This document shows positions 16,763 to 27,343 of a stretch of DNA of 64,000 nt, in pieces (within the stretch, counting starts at the first letter, position 1; every line of letters begins with the position of its first letter). The DNA lies in NCBI RefSeq assembly GCF_009828925.2, contig NZ_WUTY02000001.1, forward strand, positions 2,944,492 to 3,008,491. Direction: 5' to 3'. The DNA comes from Methylicorpusculum oleiharenae. Lineage in GTDB: Bacteria; Pseudomonadota; Gammaproteobacteria; Methylococcales; Methylomonadaceae. The notes beneath the pieces were generated by a model. The model had not been told where the DNA came from and made no database searches. It was given only the letters and a program-made list of their open reading frames with translations. The position numbers and the translations under genes are program-made.

Positions 16763-17710
16763 TTACGATAGCTTCAGTTGATCCATAGTCAGCCGGTTCA
16801 GATGATGCGGCACGGCTTCTTTGTCAATGCGTCCTGGTTCTAAATTAGTCAGGTTAGCCGTTGCACAGGCTACGCCATAGCGGAAGGTTTCTAATGGATC
16901 ATACTGATTTAACATGGCATAAGCGATTCCTGCCAGTAGCGTATCGCCACAGCCAACGCTGCATAGTGGGGTGCTTGGCGATGGATGGAGGCGGATGAAG
17001 GTAGCCGTTGTCCGGCTGATGGCAATGATTCCTTTTGAACCTCTGGAAACAACTACCCAATGAACACCTTGGTCAATGACTGATCTTGCTGCTGATAGAT
17101 AGTCGGTTTCCGTCATCAGGGGTCGATTGACCAGTTTTGCCAACTCATGTCGGTTGGGTTTGATTAAATATGGCCGAGCGACTATGCCGTTTTGTAAAGC
17201 GGCTCCGCTAGTGTCCAGCAAAGTAATAGCCGATTGGAGATGGCATATTTCAATTAACTGCCGGTAAAAATAATCGGAAGTTCCAGGCGGCAGGCTTCCT
17301 GATAATATGACAATATCGTCTTTGCGGATGAGGCTTTTGATTTGTTGAATCAGTTTTTCTTGATCCTCAGGAGTGACGCAATAACCGGGGGTGCGGATAT
17401 GCAGCTCTTTTTGGTTTGCGGTATCAATGAGCGTCAGATTCGTCCGTGTTCTACCGGAAACCTCAATAAAGCCGGTCTTAAGATACTGTGATTCAAGTTG
17501 CTTGAACAGATTAAGCGAATCCTGTCCAACAAAACCCAGAGCGGTGATCGGGCAACCTAGCGATTCAAGTGTTTTGGCAACATTGACGCCTTTTCCCGCA
17601 GCAAATTCGACACTGGATCGTGCTTGCAGATTGTCGGATTGACCCAGATGTTCGACTTCAATGACGTGGTCGATTGCCGTATTGGCTGTGATGGTGAAAA
17701 TTTGGGCCAT
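16763..17710 (-). CDS. PfkB-family hexose/phosphohexose kinase (1-phosphofructokinase-like)
   Basis: Ribokinase-superfamily sugar kinase. 315 residues from the ATG at 17710; an adjacent in-frame TTG is possible. An N-terminal AGKGVNVA (38-45, PfkB signature 1) and a C-terminal SVGCGDTLLAGIAYAM (251-266) with catalytic Asp256 are visible. The overall pattern fits the FruK/LacC branch (1-phosphofructokinase or 6-phosphofructokinase II). No PTS or fructose genes are adjacent, so the true substrate cannot be fixed; fructose-6-phosphate or fructose-1-phosphate are the main options. It stands alone upstream of the 3' end of the mtn operon, convergent with it. Confidence 0.8.
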   Translation of the reverse strand: MAQIFTITANTAIDHVIEVEHLGQSDNLQARSSVEFAAGKGVNVAKTLESLGCPITALGFVGQDSLNLFKQLESQYLKTGFIEVSGRTRTNLTLIDTANQKELHIRTPGYCVTPEDQEKLIQQIKSLIRKDDIVILSGSLPPGTSDYFYRQLIEICHLQSAITLLDTSGAALQNGIVARPYLIKPNRHELAKLVNRPLMTETDYLSAARSVIDQGVHWVVVSRGSKGIIAISRTTATFIRLHPSPSTPLCSVGCGDTLLAGIAYAMLNQYDPLETFRYGVACATANLTNLEPGRIDKEAVPHHLNRLTMDQLKLS

Positions 17711-17795
17711 CAAGGAAAGCTCATACGATTTTAATCAGTAAGATGCAGTCGGCAAAGCCATCCCTGGCTTTTAAGGCAAGGTCTACCTGTTCCTG

Positions 17796-19658
17796 TCACG
17801 CACAAAACTGCTCGATAGCCGCCTTTATACCGGCGGTGTCCAGACCGCATAACGCCAGCAGCTCTTCGCGGGTGCCTTGTTCGATGAACGCATCGGGCAG
17901 ACCGATATTCAAGACCGGCATCAGGATTCTCTGCGCCTGTAAAAAGTCATTCACGCCGCTGCCTGCGCCACCGGCAATGACGTTTTCTTCAACCGTGACC
18001 AACACATCATGACTTTTGGCCAGTTCCAGTATCAGGCTTTCATCCATGGGTTTGACAAAGCGCATATTGACCACGGTCGCACCGAGCTGCTTGCCGGCTT
18101 CTTCAGCCGGAGCCACCATGCTGCCGAAGGCCAGTACCGCAATACGGCCGCCTTCATGGCGAATTTGTGCTTTGCCGATAGGCAGGCCGGTCAATGCTGG
18201 CTCAATCGCCACACCCGGGCCTTTGCCGCGAGGATAGCGCACCGACGCAGGGCCGGGGTGCAGAAATCCGGTGGTCAGCATTTGCCGGCATTCGTTTTCA
18301 TCGGCCGGCGCCATGATCAGCATATTGGGCAAACAGCGCATGTAGCTGTAATCGAAACTGCCCGCATGGGTCGGGCCGTCGGGTCCGACCAGACCGGCGC
18401 GGTCCAGGGCAAACAACACATCCAGATTTTGCAGCACCACGTCATGAATCAATTGATCATAAGCCCGTTGTAAAAACGTCGAATAGATCGCCACCACCGG
18501 TTTGGCACCTTGGCAGGCTTGACCGGCCGCCAGCGTCACCGCATGTTGCTCGGCAATCGCCACATCAAAATAACGCTCCGGAAAGCGTTGGGAAAACTCA
18601 ACCAGGCCTGAACCTTCGCGCATCGCCGGCGTAATGCCCAGCAGGCGTGAGTCTTGGGCCGCCATATCACACAACCAGGTGCCGAATACCTGGGTATAGG
18701 TGGGATGCGGGGAAGGCGCCGATTTGGGCAGGCAGTCTTTGGCCGGATCGAAAGCCGGAACGCCATGGTAAGCGAGCGGGTCTTTTTCAGCCGGCGGATA
18801 GCCTTTGCCTTTCTTGGTTACGATATGCAAAAAGCGTGGGCCGGAAATCCGTTTCAGATTGTCCAGCGTCGACACCAGCATATCCAGATCATGACCATCG
18901 ATAGGACCGATATAATTAAAGCCCAATTCCTCGAACAAGGTACCCGGCACAATCATGCCTTTCATATGCTCCTCGGTCTTGCGCGCCAGTTCCCAGACGC
19001 TGGGCATGCTGCTCAAGACTTTTTTACTTTCCTCGCGCATCGACGAATACAACTTGCTCGATAAAATCTTGGTCAGATAATTGTTCATCGCGCCGACATT
19101 GGGCGAAATCGACATGTCATTATCATTCAAAATGACCAGCAGATTGGCATCCAGCGATCCCGCATGATTCATCGCCTCAAAAGCCATGCCGCCGGTAATA
19201 CTGCCGTCGCCGATAATCGCCACCATCTGCTTGTTTTCGCCCTTCAGGCGGGAAGCAATCGCCATGCCCAACGCCGCGCTGATCGACGTGCTGGAATGGC
19301 CGACCCCGAACGCATCGTACTCACTTTCGGCACGATTGGGAAACGCACAAATGCCGTCCCGGGTTCGGATCGTCGTCATGCGGTCTTTCCGGCCGGTCAG
19401 GATTTTATGCGGATAAGCCTGATGTCCCACATCCCAGACCAGCTGGTCGGACGGCGTATCAAACACATAATGCAGCGCCACCGTTAGCTCCACTGTGCCC
19501 AGACCCGCCGAGAAATGGCCGCCCGAGATACTCACCGTGTGCGTCAGAAATTCACGCAGTTCGGCGGCTAGTGGTTTGAGTTTGCTTTTGGGTAGGAGCC
19601 GAACATCCGCAGGGGATTTAATGGTGTCCAGTATCGGATAGTTACCAGTGATTTTCAT
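17796..19658 (-). CDS. dxs: 1-deoxy-D-xylulose-5-phosphate synthase
   Basis: First step of the MEP isoprenoid pathway: condenses pyruvate and glyceraldehyde-3-phosphate with thiamine diphosphate. 620 residues, the usual length. The N-terminal thiamine site has [15 protein letters not shown] then [10 protein letters not shown]; the pyrimidine domain has [17 protein letters not shown] with the conserved Glu and His; a transketolase C-terminal domain completes it. It is on the same strand as xseB-ispA, but 385 bp separate it from ispA, so it may have its own promoter. Confidence 0.97.
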   Translation of the reverse strand: MKITGNYPILDTIKSPADVRLLPKSKLKPLAAELREFLTHTVSISGGHFSAGLGTVELTVALHYVFDTPSDQLVWDVGHQAYPHKILTGRKDRMTTIRTRDGICAFPNRAESEYDAFGVGHSSTSISAALGMAIASRLKGENKQMVAIIGDGSITGGMAFEAMNHAGSLDANLLVILNDNDMSISPNVGAMNNYLTKILSSKLYSSMREESKKVLSSMPSVWELARKTEEHMKGMIVPGTLFEELGFNYIGPIDGHDLDMLVSTLDNLKRISGPRFLHIVTKKGKGYPPAEKDPLAYHGVPAFDPAKDCLPKSAPSPHPTYTQVFGTWLCDMAAQDSRLLGITPAMREGSGLVEFSQRFPERYFDVAIAEQHAVTLAAGQACQGAKPVVAIYSTFLQRAYDQLIHDVVLQNLDVLFALDRAGLVGPDGPTHAGSFDYSYMRCLPNMLIMAPADENECRQMLTTGFLHPGPASVRYPRGKGPGVAIEPALTGLPIGKAQIRHEGGRIAVLAFGSMVAPAEEAGKQLGATVVNMRFVKPMDESLILELAKSHDVLVTVEENVIAGGAGSGVNDFLQAQRILMPVLNIGLPDAFIEQGTREELLALCGLDTAGIKAAIEQFCA

Positions 19659-20043
19659 GAATTAATCCATTCTTGTGTGTGCGCCGAATCTTGATAAAGC
19701 GTTTTAATTGTTTATTGGGTCCAGTGTCATAAGCCAAATAACAGTGGCTAACCCTGCTTGATTGCTCAGGTCATGCAGGGCGGTCGAACCCCTTTGCTCA
19801 CTGGCTTGCCAGGTGCCCAATGAGAATAAAGCAAACGATTATGCAGATTAATAACCGAGTATTCAAGTCGGAATTAACCCGGAAAGATTTATAAAGTGGA
19901 ATAAACTCCTCGTCGTGCTGAAGCTATCGAAGGGGAGGGCAGAGTTTTGGGCGGCAATGGCAAGCTATGCTGCGGGTGTTTGGCCGTTCTGTCTGAATGA
20001 CTCGTCAGGCACGAACAGCATAGCTAAAACCGCATTTTTGGGT
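19659..20043. other. Long ispA-dxs gap with a large imperfect hairpin
   Basis: No gene is visible. At 19963-19972 and 20016-20025 are perfect 10-bp inverted arms (AGCTATGCTG with CAGCATAGCT), and the inner parts (GTTCTGTCTGA against TCAGGCACGAAC) pair imperfectly, giving one long hairpin just after the ispA stop on the minus strand. There is no clean T-run, so it may be a repeat unit, an attenuator or a processing site rather than a terminator. Confidence 0.45.
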
Positions 20044-20940
20044 TTAATGATCCCTTTGGATAATATACAACGACAGGTCGCGCAATAAATCGGCTTCGCT
20101 GCCGAACACGCTCAAACTGTCAATCGCCAGCTGGTGTAATTCCTGGGCTTTTTGTTTGGCGCCAGCCATACCCAACAAAGCCGGATAAGTGGGTTTATCG
20201 TTGTCTTTATCTTTACCCTGGGTTTTGCCAAGTGTGGCTGTATCGCTTTCTTCGTCCAGAATGTCGTCTTTTACCTGAAATGACAACCCGATACATTTGG
20301 CATAATGATCCAGGCTATCGGCTGTTTTAGAGTCCAGACCTTGTTTCGCAAGCGTTGCCATGTTGACGCTCGCGCGAATCAGTGCGCCGGTTTTGTGGAT
20401 GTGCATATTTTCCAATTCGGGTACGGTCAACTTTTTGCCTACCGATTCAAGATCGATTGCTTGCCCCCCCACCATGCCTTGTGAACCGCTGGCTTTTGCC
20501 AGGCATTGAATCATTTTGAGCCGGCCTTCCGCATCGGTTTTCAAGGTAGGATCATCGGCCAGCAATTTAAAGGCCAGCGCCTGCAGCGCATCCCCGGTCA
20601 GAATGGCGGTGGCTTCATCAAATGCTATGTGGCAGGTCGCTTTGCCTCGTCTTAAGTCATCATCATCCATGGCGGGCAGATCGTCGTGGATTAACGAATA
20701 CACATGAATCAATTCGACTGCACAAGCTGCGCCGTCCAGACCCTCAGGTGCCAGACCCAGGGTTTTACCGGTACAGTAAGTCAACATAGGCCGCATCCGT
20801 TTGCCGCCGTCGAGAACACAATAGCGCATGGCTTCATGTAATTTTTTGGGCAAGACGTTTTCACTGGGTAAACGGTTTTCCAGGGCACGCTCTACGCGAT
20901 TTTGACAAAAAATAAGGTATTCTTTCAGTGCATTACTCAT
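20044..20940 (-). CDS. ispA: Farnesyl diphosphate synthase (short-chain polyprenyl synthase)
   Basis: Condenses IPP with DMAPP/GPP to farnesyl diphosphate. 298 residues. The first aspartate-rich motif is in '[16 protein letters not shown]' and the second in '[10 protein letters not shown]'; 'GGKRMRPML' binds the pyrophosphate. The length and small chain-length-determining region fit IspA. The start overlaps the xseB stop by 8 bp, so the two are translationally coupled. The product supplies ubiquinone, undecaprenyl phosphate (uppS is in this window) and possibly hopanoids or carotenoids. Confidence 0.95.
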   Translation of the reverse strand: MSNALKEYLIFCQNRVERALENRLPSENVLPKKLHEAMRYCVLDGGKRMRPMLTYCTGKTLGLAPEGLDGAACAVELIHVYSLIHDDLPAMDDDDLRRGKATCHIAFDEATAILTGDALQALAFKLLADDPTLKTDAEGRLKMIQCLAKASGSQGMVGGQAIDLESVGKKLTVPELENMHIHKTGALIRASVNMATLAKQGLDSKTADSLDHYAKCIGLSFQVKDDILDEESDTATLGKTQGKDKDNDKPTYPALLGMAGAKQKAQELHQLAIDSLSVFGSEADLLRDLSLYIIQRDH

Positions 20941-21166
20941 CGGTAAAGGGCTCCAGGGTTTGCTTGCCGTTTTTTTCTAATAAAATCTGAACTTTTTGTT
21001 CGGCTTCCTGTAAGGCTTTTTGGCAGGTACGGGTCAGGTTGACGCCGCGTTCGAACGATTGTAAAGCCTCTTCCAAAGGCAGATCACCTTTCTCCATTTG
21101 TTCGACCAGTTTTTCCAGTTCGGCTAAGGATTCTTCGAAGAGGCTTGCGGATTTTTTTTTCGGCAT
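20933..21166 (-). CDS. xseB: Exodeoxyribonuclease VII small subunit
   Basis: Small helical subunit that pairs with XseA to degrade single-stranded DNA. 77 residues from the ATG at 21166; the longer open frame to 21214 adds an atypical hydrophobic leader, and [20 protein letters not shown] is the usual start. '[19 protein letters not shown]' is the family core. The gene order xseB-ispA-dxs is common in gammaproteobacteria. It is divergent from parE across 83 bp, which must hold both promoters. Confidence 0.95.
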   Translation of the reverse strand: MPKKKSASLFEESLAELEKLVEQMEKGDLPLEEALQSFERGVNLTRTCQKALQEAEQKVQILLEKNGKQTLEPFTDE

Positions 21167-21249
21167 GTAGATAAAAATGAATTGATGATACGATGTTCTA
21201 ATTAAACAACGCATTATATATGAATTTGGACAGCGAGTGATTAGGAAGT

Positions 21250-23139
21250 ATGGGTAATGATTATAATGCCGCCGCGATTGAGGTTCTTAGCGGTTTGGAG
21301 CCGGTTCGTAAGCGTCCCGGTATGTATACGGATACCACAAGACCGAATCATTTGGTCCAGGAAGTGGTCGATAACAGTGTAGACGAAGCCATTGCCGGTT
21401 TTGCCAATAGTATCGAGGTGGTTTTGGCTACGGATGGAGGTATCCTGGTCAGCGACAACGGCCGCGGCATGCCGGTAGATATTCATCCCGAACAGGGTAT
21501 TCCCGGTGTTGAAGTCATTTTGACTCAGCTTCATGCGGGCGGTAAGTTCTCCAATAAAAATTATCAGTTTTCCGGTGGTTTGCATGGCGTGGGCGTGTCT
21601 GTCGTGAATGCGCTTTCTGCCCGGCTGGACATTGAAGTCAAGCGTAACGGTAAGCTGTATCACATGGCTTTTGCCGATGGGGAAAAGCAAAGCAATCTGG
21701 TTGAAACCGGAACCGTGTCCAAGAACGCCACGGGTACCTCAGTCAAGTTTTGGCCAAATGCTAAATATTTTGATTCCAATAAGGTTTCTGTCAATCGTCT
21801 AAAACATGTCCTTCGCGCAAAAGCTGTGCTTTGTCCGGGGTTGGCCATTACCTTGAAGTCCGAAGCGACAGAAGAATGCTGGGAGTGGTGTTTTCAGGAC
21901 GGGTTGAAGGAATATTTACTGGACAGCATCGGCAATGTCGAATTCTGCCCTGATCCGCCGTTTATGGGCAAAATGAGCGCCGATCATGAGGCGGTGGAAT
22001 GGGGAATCGTCTGGACGGCTGAGAGTCTCACTGAATCGTTGAATGAAAGTTATGTCAATCTGGTGCCTACCGCTCAGGGCGGCACGCATGTTAATGGATT
22101 GAGAGCCGGTCTGACCGAAGCGATGCGTGAATTTTGCGATATCCGTAATCTGTTGCCGCGTGGTGTTAAATTGGCGCCCGAAGATGTCTGGGAAAATTGC
22201 CATTTCATTTTGTCGGTCAAGCTGGAAGATCCCCAGTTTTCCGGGCAAACCAAAGAGCGTTTGAGTTCACGAGAATGCGTTGCCTTTGTTTCCGGTGTGG
22301 CTAAAGACGGCTTCAGTCTTTGGTTGAATCAGCACCCTACGGAAGGCGAAAAAATCGCTGAAGTGATCATCAATAATGCTCAAAAGCGTTTAAAAGCCAG
22401 TAAAAAGATCATCCGTAAAAGGATTTCCGCAGGACCTGCGTTACCAGGGAAATTAGCGGATTGTTCGGGACAGGATATTACCCGGTCCGAATTGTTTTTA
22501 GTGGAGGGTGATTCGGCCGGCGGCTCTGCCAAGCAAGCCAGAGACAAGGAGTTTCAGGCCATTTTGCCGTTGCGGGGCAAGATTTTAAATACATGGGAAG
22601 TTGAGAATAATCAGGTCATGGCGTCTCAGGAAGTTCATGATATCGCTGTTGCAATAGGTATGGATCCGGGGTCTGATGATTTGCAGAATTTGCGTTATGG
22701 CAAAATTTGTATTTTGGCAGACGCCGATTCTGACGGAAATCATATTGCGACATTGATTTGCGCCCTGTTTTATCAGCACTTCAGCGCATTGGTAAACGCC
22801 GGGCATGTGTTTGTTGCAATGCCGCCTCTGTACCGTATTGATATAGGCAAAAGAGTCTTTTATGCCCTGGATGAGTCTGAGCGGCAGGGCGTTTTTGATC
22901 GTATCAAAGCTGAAAAACTGAAAGGTCAAATCAACGTACAACGCTTTAAAGGTTTGGGCGAAATGAACCCAAGTCAATTGCGCGAAACAACGATGAATCC
23001 GGATACGCGCAGACTGGTTCAGCTGACGGTTGAGGAGGGCGATGAGACCCGGGCCCAACTGGATTTACTACTCGCGAAAAAACGCGCTCCGGACAGAAAG
23101 TTGTGGCTGGAAACCAAAGGCAATCTGGCCGATCTTTGA
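21250..23139 (+). CDS. parE: DNA topoisomerase IV subunit B
   Basis: ATPase subunit of topoisomerase IV, which decatenates sister chromosomes. 629 residues: GHKL ATPase domain with '[14 protein letters not shown]' (Asn/Glu/Asp), '[14 protein letters not shown]' and '[14 protein letters not shown]'; transducer; TOPRIM domain with '[16 protein letters not shown]' and a DAD metal motif (ADADSDG). Gyrase B would be about 800 residues with an insert; this length and '[17 protein letters not shown]' are ParE-like. Its partner parC is 4.7 kb downstream. Confidence 0.97.
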   Translation: MGNDYNAAAIEVLSGLEPVRKRPGMYTDTTRPNHLVQEVVDNSVDEAIAGFANSIEVVLATDGGILVSDNGRGMPVDIHPEQGIPGVEVILTQLHAGGKFSNKNYQFSGGLHGVGVSVVNALSARLDIEVKRNGKLYHMAFADGEKQSNLVETGTVSKNATGTSVKFWPNAKYFDSNKVSVNRLKHVLRAKAVLCPGLAITLKSEATEECWEWCFQDGLKEYLLDSIGNVEFCPDPPFMGKMSADHEAVEWGIVWTAESLTESLNESYVNLVPTAQGGTHVNGLRAGLTEAMREFCDIRNLLPRGVKLAPEDVWENCHFILSVKLEDPQFSGQTKERLSSRECVAFVSGVAKDGFSLWLNQHPTEGEKIAEVIINNAQKRLKASKKIIRKRISAGPALPGKLADCSGQDITRSELFLVEGDSAGGSAKQARDKEFQAILPLRGKILNTWEVENNQVMASQEVHDIAVAIGMDPGSDDLQNLRYGKICILADADSDGNHIATLICALFYQHFSALVNAGHVFVAMPPLYRIDIGKRVFYALDESERQGVFDRIKAEKLKGQINVQRFKGLGEMNPSQLRETTMNPDTRRLVQLTVEEGDETRAQLDLLLAKKRAPDRKLWLETKGNLADL

Positions 23140-23217
23140 TTCGGCAAAATTGAACTGATTTTGTAACTACTCGCCCGCTTTGAATTGAGTGGGTAGGTTT
23201 CACTAGATACTTAATTT

Positions 23218-24762
23218 TTACAGTGTCCGGTTTCCGTAGCCAAACGCATCAATATAAGGCTGAAGCTGTTCGGCAACGGCTTCAAATTCTTTTTCATAGG
23301 GCTGCCAGCGGGCAACCGATGAAGTATAGAGCGGTTGCGAAACCTGACTGAAGCTGGGGCTGTTAATCTGTTTGCCTATCGCCCGGCGGTGGAAATCGAT
23401 TACCGAAGGGTCCCAGTCTAGCTCAAGAAATTCGAATACTGTTTTAAATGTAGTTTCAAAATCAGTGACCGCATCCTCGTAACAAAATTCAAGATAAGGG
23501 GCGGGCATAAAGGCTTTGATGTGCTGCCACCACTTCATTACCTGCGCATAAAAATGTGCCGTGCCTTCCCACGTCAGCAATTGCACAGTAGAAGGTGCCG
23601 GCGTCATGGTTTGCATAAAACAGCTTAAGCAGACATCCCTTGGGTCTCGGATCACGAAAATAACTTTGGCATCGGGAAACAGGCAATTGATCAGTCCCAG
23701 GTCCAGCGTGTTCATCGTGGTTTTATCCAGAAATCTTTGATGGCTTAATTTGTCTCCCGATAGCTTATTCGCCCTGTCCCAATAAAATTGCCGTAAATGC
23801 TTTACGCCCACTAGATCAAGTGTGCGAAGTCTTTCCGGCTGCGACTTGGCGTAGGGAACCATGCGCTCAAGTTCTTGGGAAACTGAATAAATCAGGTCGG
23901 TTTCATCGGCAACGAAAATATCGGGGTGTCCTCCCAGAACCTCCTGGGTAAGCGTGGTGCCTGAACGCATAAAACCGATTAAAAAAATGGGAGCCCGATT
24001 ATCTTGATTATCCTGATTAAGTGAAGCTGGCGGCCAGCGGTTAAGCAATGCCTGATCAAATCCCTTTATATTCGTTTCAATCATGTTGGGAACCCGCATG
24101 GGATCCTGCTTTTGTAGCTCCGGCAATTGGCCTGACAATTCACCTGCTGCAGTCAGATGGCTAAATACCAGGTCATATTCCCCCATTTTATCGAGCAAGC
24201 GGGCCAATTCTTTATGGGTACGAAATTTTTCTTCGATTGAAAGAGGATGCTGCAGCACTTTTGCCAGACGCAGTTTTGCAGGCTGGTTTAATCCTTCTGC
24301 CATTTCCAGCGTGGCTACCAAAATAGTGAGCATCGCGTTGTTGGGTGCTAGTTTAAGGGCTTGTTTTCCGGCGCTTAATGCGAGTGCTTTTTGATTAAGA
24401 CGCGAATAACTGAGTGCCAGTAATTGAAATCCCCGGACATCGGAATTGTTGATTTGCACCGCCTGCCGTCCCAGTTCCAATGCCCCCTGGTAATCGTTCC
24501 AAAACTGCAGTTGTTCGATGAGGCCTAGTGCCTGACTGATATCCCGGGTTTTACGAACATTTTTAAGCAGGATTTGGCCGGCTTTATGTAATTGCCTCAC
24601 GCCTTCGTCGCGTCGGCCCAGCCAGCATAAAGTCTGACCTAGACAAGCATGGGCTTGAGCATCTTTAGCATTTTCGGCCACTGCTTTTTCGAACCAGACT
24701 AACGCTTCGGGCATATTTTGAGTTTGAACGGCTGCTGCACCGCGCTGCAGAAAGGAAGTCAT
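23218..24762 (-). CDS. TPR-sulfotransferase fusion protein
   Basis: 514 residues. About 1-200 are tetratricopeptide repeats (alternating Ala/Gly/Leu helices). About 250-500 form a PAPS-dependent sulfotransferase domain with the 5'-phosphosulfate loop 'FLIGFMRSGTT' and the 3'-phosphate motif 'FVIRDPRDVCLSCF'. No signal peptide or membrane helix is seen, so it should act in the cytoplasm on a soluble or peptide substrate. The acceptor is unknown; such TPR fusions occur in several proteobacteria. It is convergent with parE and follows ppk1 on the same strand, 65 bp after it. Confidence 0.85.
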   Translation of the reverse strand: MTSFLQRGAAAVQTQNMPEALVWFEKAVAENAKDAQAHACLGQTLCWLGRRDEGVRQLHKAGQILLKNVRKTRDISQALGLIEQLQFWNDYQGALELGRQAVQINNSDVRGFQLLALSYSRLNQKALALSAGKQALKLAPNNAMLTILVATLEMAEGLNQPAKLRLAKVLQHPLSIEEKFRTHKELARLLDKMGEYDLVFSHLTAAGELSGQLPELQKQDPMRVPNMIETNIKGFDQALLNRWPPASLNQDNQDNRAPIFLIGFMRSGTTLTQEVLGGHPDIFVADETDLIYSVSQELERMVPYAKSQPERLRTLDLVGVKHLRQFYWDRANKLSGDKLSHQRFLDKTTMNTLDLGLINCLFPDAKVIFVIRDPRDVCLSCFMQTMTPAPSTVQLLTWEGTAHFYAQVMKWWQHIKAFMPAPYLEFCYEDAVTDFETTFKTVFEFLELDWDPSVIDFHRRAIGKQINSPSFSQVSQPLYTSSVARWQPYEKEFEAVAEQLQPYIDAFGYGNRTL

Positions 24763-24827
24763 TTTATGGCGTTAAAATTAGGTTTATAGAAAAGTTTGGA
24801 TAAACGAAACATGCTTTTATTTTGATT

Positions 24828-27005
24828 TCAGGCATGAGGATTAAACGGTTTTAATTTTTTTTGCTTTTTACCCGGTTGCGCTTCTTTCAGGCGTTTATTG
24901 GTCAGTTCGATCAGTCTTATTTGGACGCCGGGTTCACTTTCATTATCGGTAGGTTGCCGCTGCACATAGGTTCCATCCGATTGCATTTCCCACACGCTGC
25001 GTTGATTGCTGAGTTGAACGTTCAGAATTTGGCGTAATTGTGCCTGTAATTCCGGTTTGTTGACCGGCGCGACAACTTCAACCCGGCTTTCGAGGTTTCG
25101 TTTCATACAGTCAGCTGAGCCGATAAAATATTCTTCATCGCCGCCGTTTTGGAAATAAAAAATGCGCGAGTGTTCGAGGAATCGTCCGACTACGCTCAGT
25201 ACCTGAACGGTTTCCGACATGCCCGAAATGTTGGGGCGTAACCGGCAGGTATCCCTGACAATCAAATCAATTTTAACGCCTGCTTGCGAGGCCCGGTAAA
25301 GTGCAGCAGTAATATCCACGTCCTCCAGTGCATTCATTTTAAATTGAATAAGGCCGGGCTTTTTATCAGAATGTTTTTTGATTTCCCGTTCTATTTTTGC
25401 GAGAAGACTCGATTTGAGCACCTTGGGTGCTGGCAGTAAATGTTGATAGTTACGCTTGACAACCAGTCCGGTCGTTAAGAAGTTAAATAATTCAGTCAAT
25501 TCCTCACCAATGTTTTTATCACAGGTCAAAATGCCGAGATCTGTGTATAGCCGTGCGGTGCCTGCATGATAATTTCCGGTGCCGATATGCGCATAGCGGC
25601 GTAACCCGTTGTAATCCTGCCGGACGACATAAATGACTTTGCTGTGGGTTTTGAGCCCAACGACGCCATAGGTGACATGAATGCCGACTTGTTCCATGCG
25701 ATGCGCCCAGCGAATGTTGGCTTGCTCATCAAAGCGGGCCTTGAGTTCAATAACGACGGTTACCTGCTTGCCGTTTAAGGCTGCATCCATCAGGTATTGC
25801 ACAATTTTTGTCCCTGCCGATGTGCGATAGAGCGTCATTTTTATCGCTTGAACATTGGGGTCTCGGCTGGCTTCTTTGACGAACCGTTCCACGGTAGTCA
25901 CAAAAGATTCGTACGGATGATGCAGTAAAATGGTGCCTTGTTCGCGAATCGCATGGAAAATATTCGTGGCATTGATCAGTTTTGCATGGTCGCAAGGATG
26001 ATGTGGCGGGTCTTGCAGATCGGGTCTTGGAATCCCGGCAATCTGAAACAGGTCTGACAGTCCCATACGTCCATCTACAACGAATACATCCTGTTTTTCA
26101 TTAAGACCCAGTTCGGCGGCGAGCATGCCGCTTTGCAGTGTTCCCATTGTTGCGGCAATTTCCAGGCGGACTACCGGTGCAAATTTTCGTTCACGCAGTT
26201 CTGACTCGATCATTTGTAATAAATCATCGGCCTGCTCTTCATCTTTTTCAGTCACCGCGTTTCGAGTCACACGAAAGAGTTCGCAGAACGCGATTTTCAT
26301 GCCGGGAAAGAGTAAGTCCAGGTTGTTGGCAATTAAATCGCCCAATGCAACAAACAAATGCCGGTCAGCATTGACCTGAATAAAACGCGGTATTTTAATG
26401 CCGACAGGTACTTTGATGCGCACCAGTGTCATGTCTTCAAGTTCGACGGCGTAGACGCCTGCCAGTAAGTTAAGCGACAGGTTGGATATGAAGGGGAATG
26501 GATGAGCCGGATCAATTGCCTGGGGTGTTACCAGTGGGAAAATATTGGTGATGTAAAACTTGCGCATCGCCTGCTGATCGTCTTCGGACAGGTTTTTATA
26601 TTCTTCTATGGTAATGCCTTCCTTGAGCAGATCATTTAGGATTTGGTTGTAAAGACCTTGTTTTTTAGTCTCCAGTTCTCGAACTACCTCGTAACATTCA
26701 ATTATTTGCTGCTGCGGTGTGCGGCCATCAACACTTAATTCACTGAGACCGGCGCCGACTTGCTGTTTAAGTCCGCCAATCCGCTTCATAAAAAATTCGT
26801 CTAAATTGGAGCTTACGATGGCGATGAATTTGACGCGTTCCAACAGCGGTGTTCGAGGGTCTTCTGCCTCATGAAGTACCCGTTTATTGAATTCCAGCCA
26901 GGTCAGCTCTCTGTTGAGATACCATTCGGGGGCATTTAAATCGATGAGAGGCGTTTTATCAGAAGGGTGTGATTGATCGCTTGTGTTATCCGTGACAAGG
27001 TTCAT
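24828..27005 (-). CDS. ppk1: Polyphosphate kinase 1
   Basis: Reversible ATP-dependent synthesis of polyphosphate at the inner membrane face. 725 residues with the N domain (WYLNRELTWLEFNKRVLHEA), head domain and two phospholipase-D-like C domains: 'GLKTHSKVIYV' carries the catalytic His and 'HIGTGNYHAGTARLYTDLG' the second active-site region. 'SSNLDEFFMKRIGGLKQQ' is also typical. No exopolyphosphatase gene (ppx) is adjacent, unlike in E. coli. The polymer may feed the PpgK encoded at 316-1059. Confidence 0.97.
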   Translation of the reverse strand: MNLVTDNTSDQSHPSDKTPLIDLNAPEWYLNRELTWLEFNKRVLHEAEDPRTPLLERVKFIAIVSSNLDEFFMKRIGGLKQQVGAGLSELSVDGRTPQQQIIECYEVVRELETKKQGLYNQILNDLLKEGITIEEYKNLSEDDQQAMRKFYITNIFPLVTPQAIDPAHPFPFISNLSLNLLAGVYAVELEDMTLVRIKVPVGIKIPRFIQVNADRHLFVALGDLIANNLDLLFPGMKIAFCELFRVTRNAVTEKDEEQADDLLQMIESELRERKFAPVVRLEIAATMGTLQSGMLAAELGLNEKQDVFVVDGRMGLSDLFQIAGIPRPDLQDPPHHPCDHAKLINATNIFHAIREQGTILLHHPYESFVTTVERFVKEASRDPNVQAIKMTLYRTSAGTKIVQYLMDAALNGKQVTVVIELKARFDEQANIRWAHRMEQVGIHVTYGVVGLKTHSKVIYVVRQDYNGLRRYAHIGTGNYHAGTARLYTDLGILTCDKNIGEELTELFNFLTTGLVVKRNYQHLLPAPKVLKSSLLAKIEREIKKHSDKKPGLIQFKMNALEDVDITAALYRASQAGVKIDLIVRDTCRLRPNISGMSETVQVLSVVGRFLEHSRIFYFQNGGDEEYFIGSADCMKRNLESRVEVVAPVNKPELQAQLRQILNVQLSNQRSVWEMQSDGTYVQRQPTDNESEPGVQIRLIELTNKRLKEAQPGKKQKKLKPFNPHA

Positions 27006-27287
27006 GGGGCTCTATCTCTGTGTTTAGCTGACGGGTTGTTATATTTTAAAACAATCTGACAAACACGTGTCACGTTAACTTTCAAGTTTGAATGTCCTGA
27101 AGAATTATGTCTGGCATTTATTACAGTATTTCGAACAGCATATTGGCACGTTAAGTTCATGTATAAAAATAGGAATATGCCGTCAAGCTCCCTCGGATGG
27201 GCCTGTGTCGTTCCTCGCAAGGCTTACGCCTACCCTCAAAGCCACATTGAAAGTTCAATCTCGAAATTGCTGGGAACATGCATTTGG

Positions 27288-27317
27288 TTTACCCCTTTAT
27301 AAGGGTGAGGCTATAAT
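27288..27317 (+). promoter_or_regulatory. Sigma70-type promoter for thioesterase-parC
   Basis: TTTACC at 27288-27293 and a perfect TATAAT at 27312-27317, 18 bp apart. The expected start lies near 27324, about 20 nt before the thioesterase ATG. The rest of the ppk1-thioesterase gap (27006-27287) shows no gene. Confidence 0.6.
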
Positions 27318-27343
27318 CGCGTTTTCATCTCACTATCATAGCT

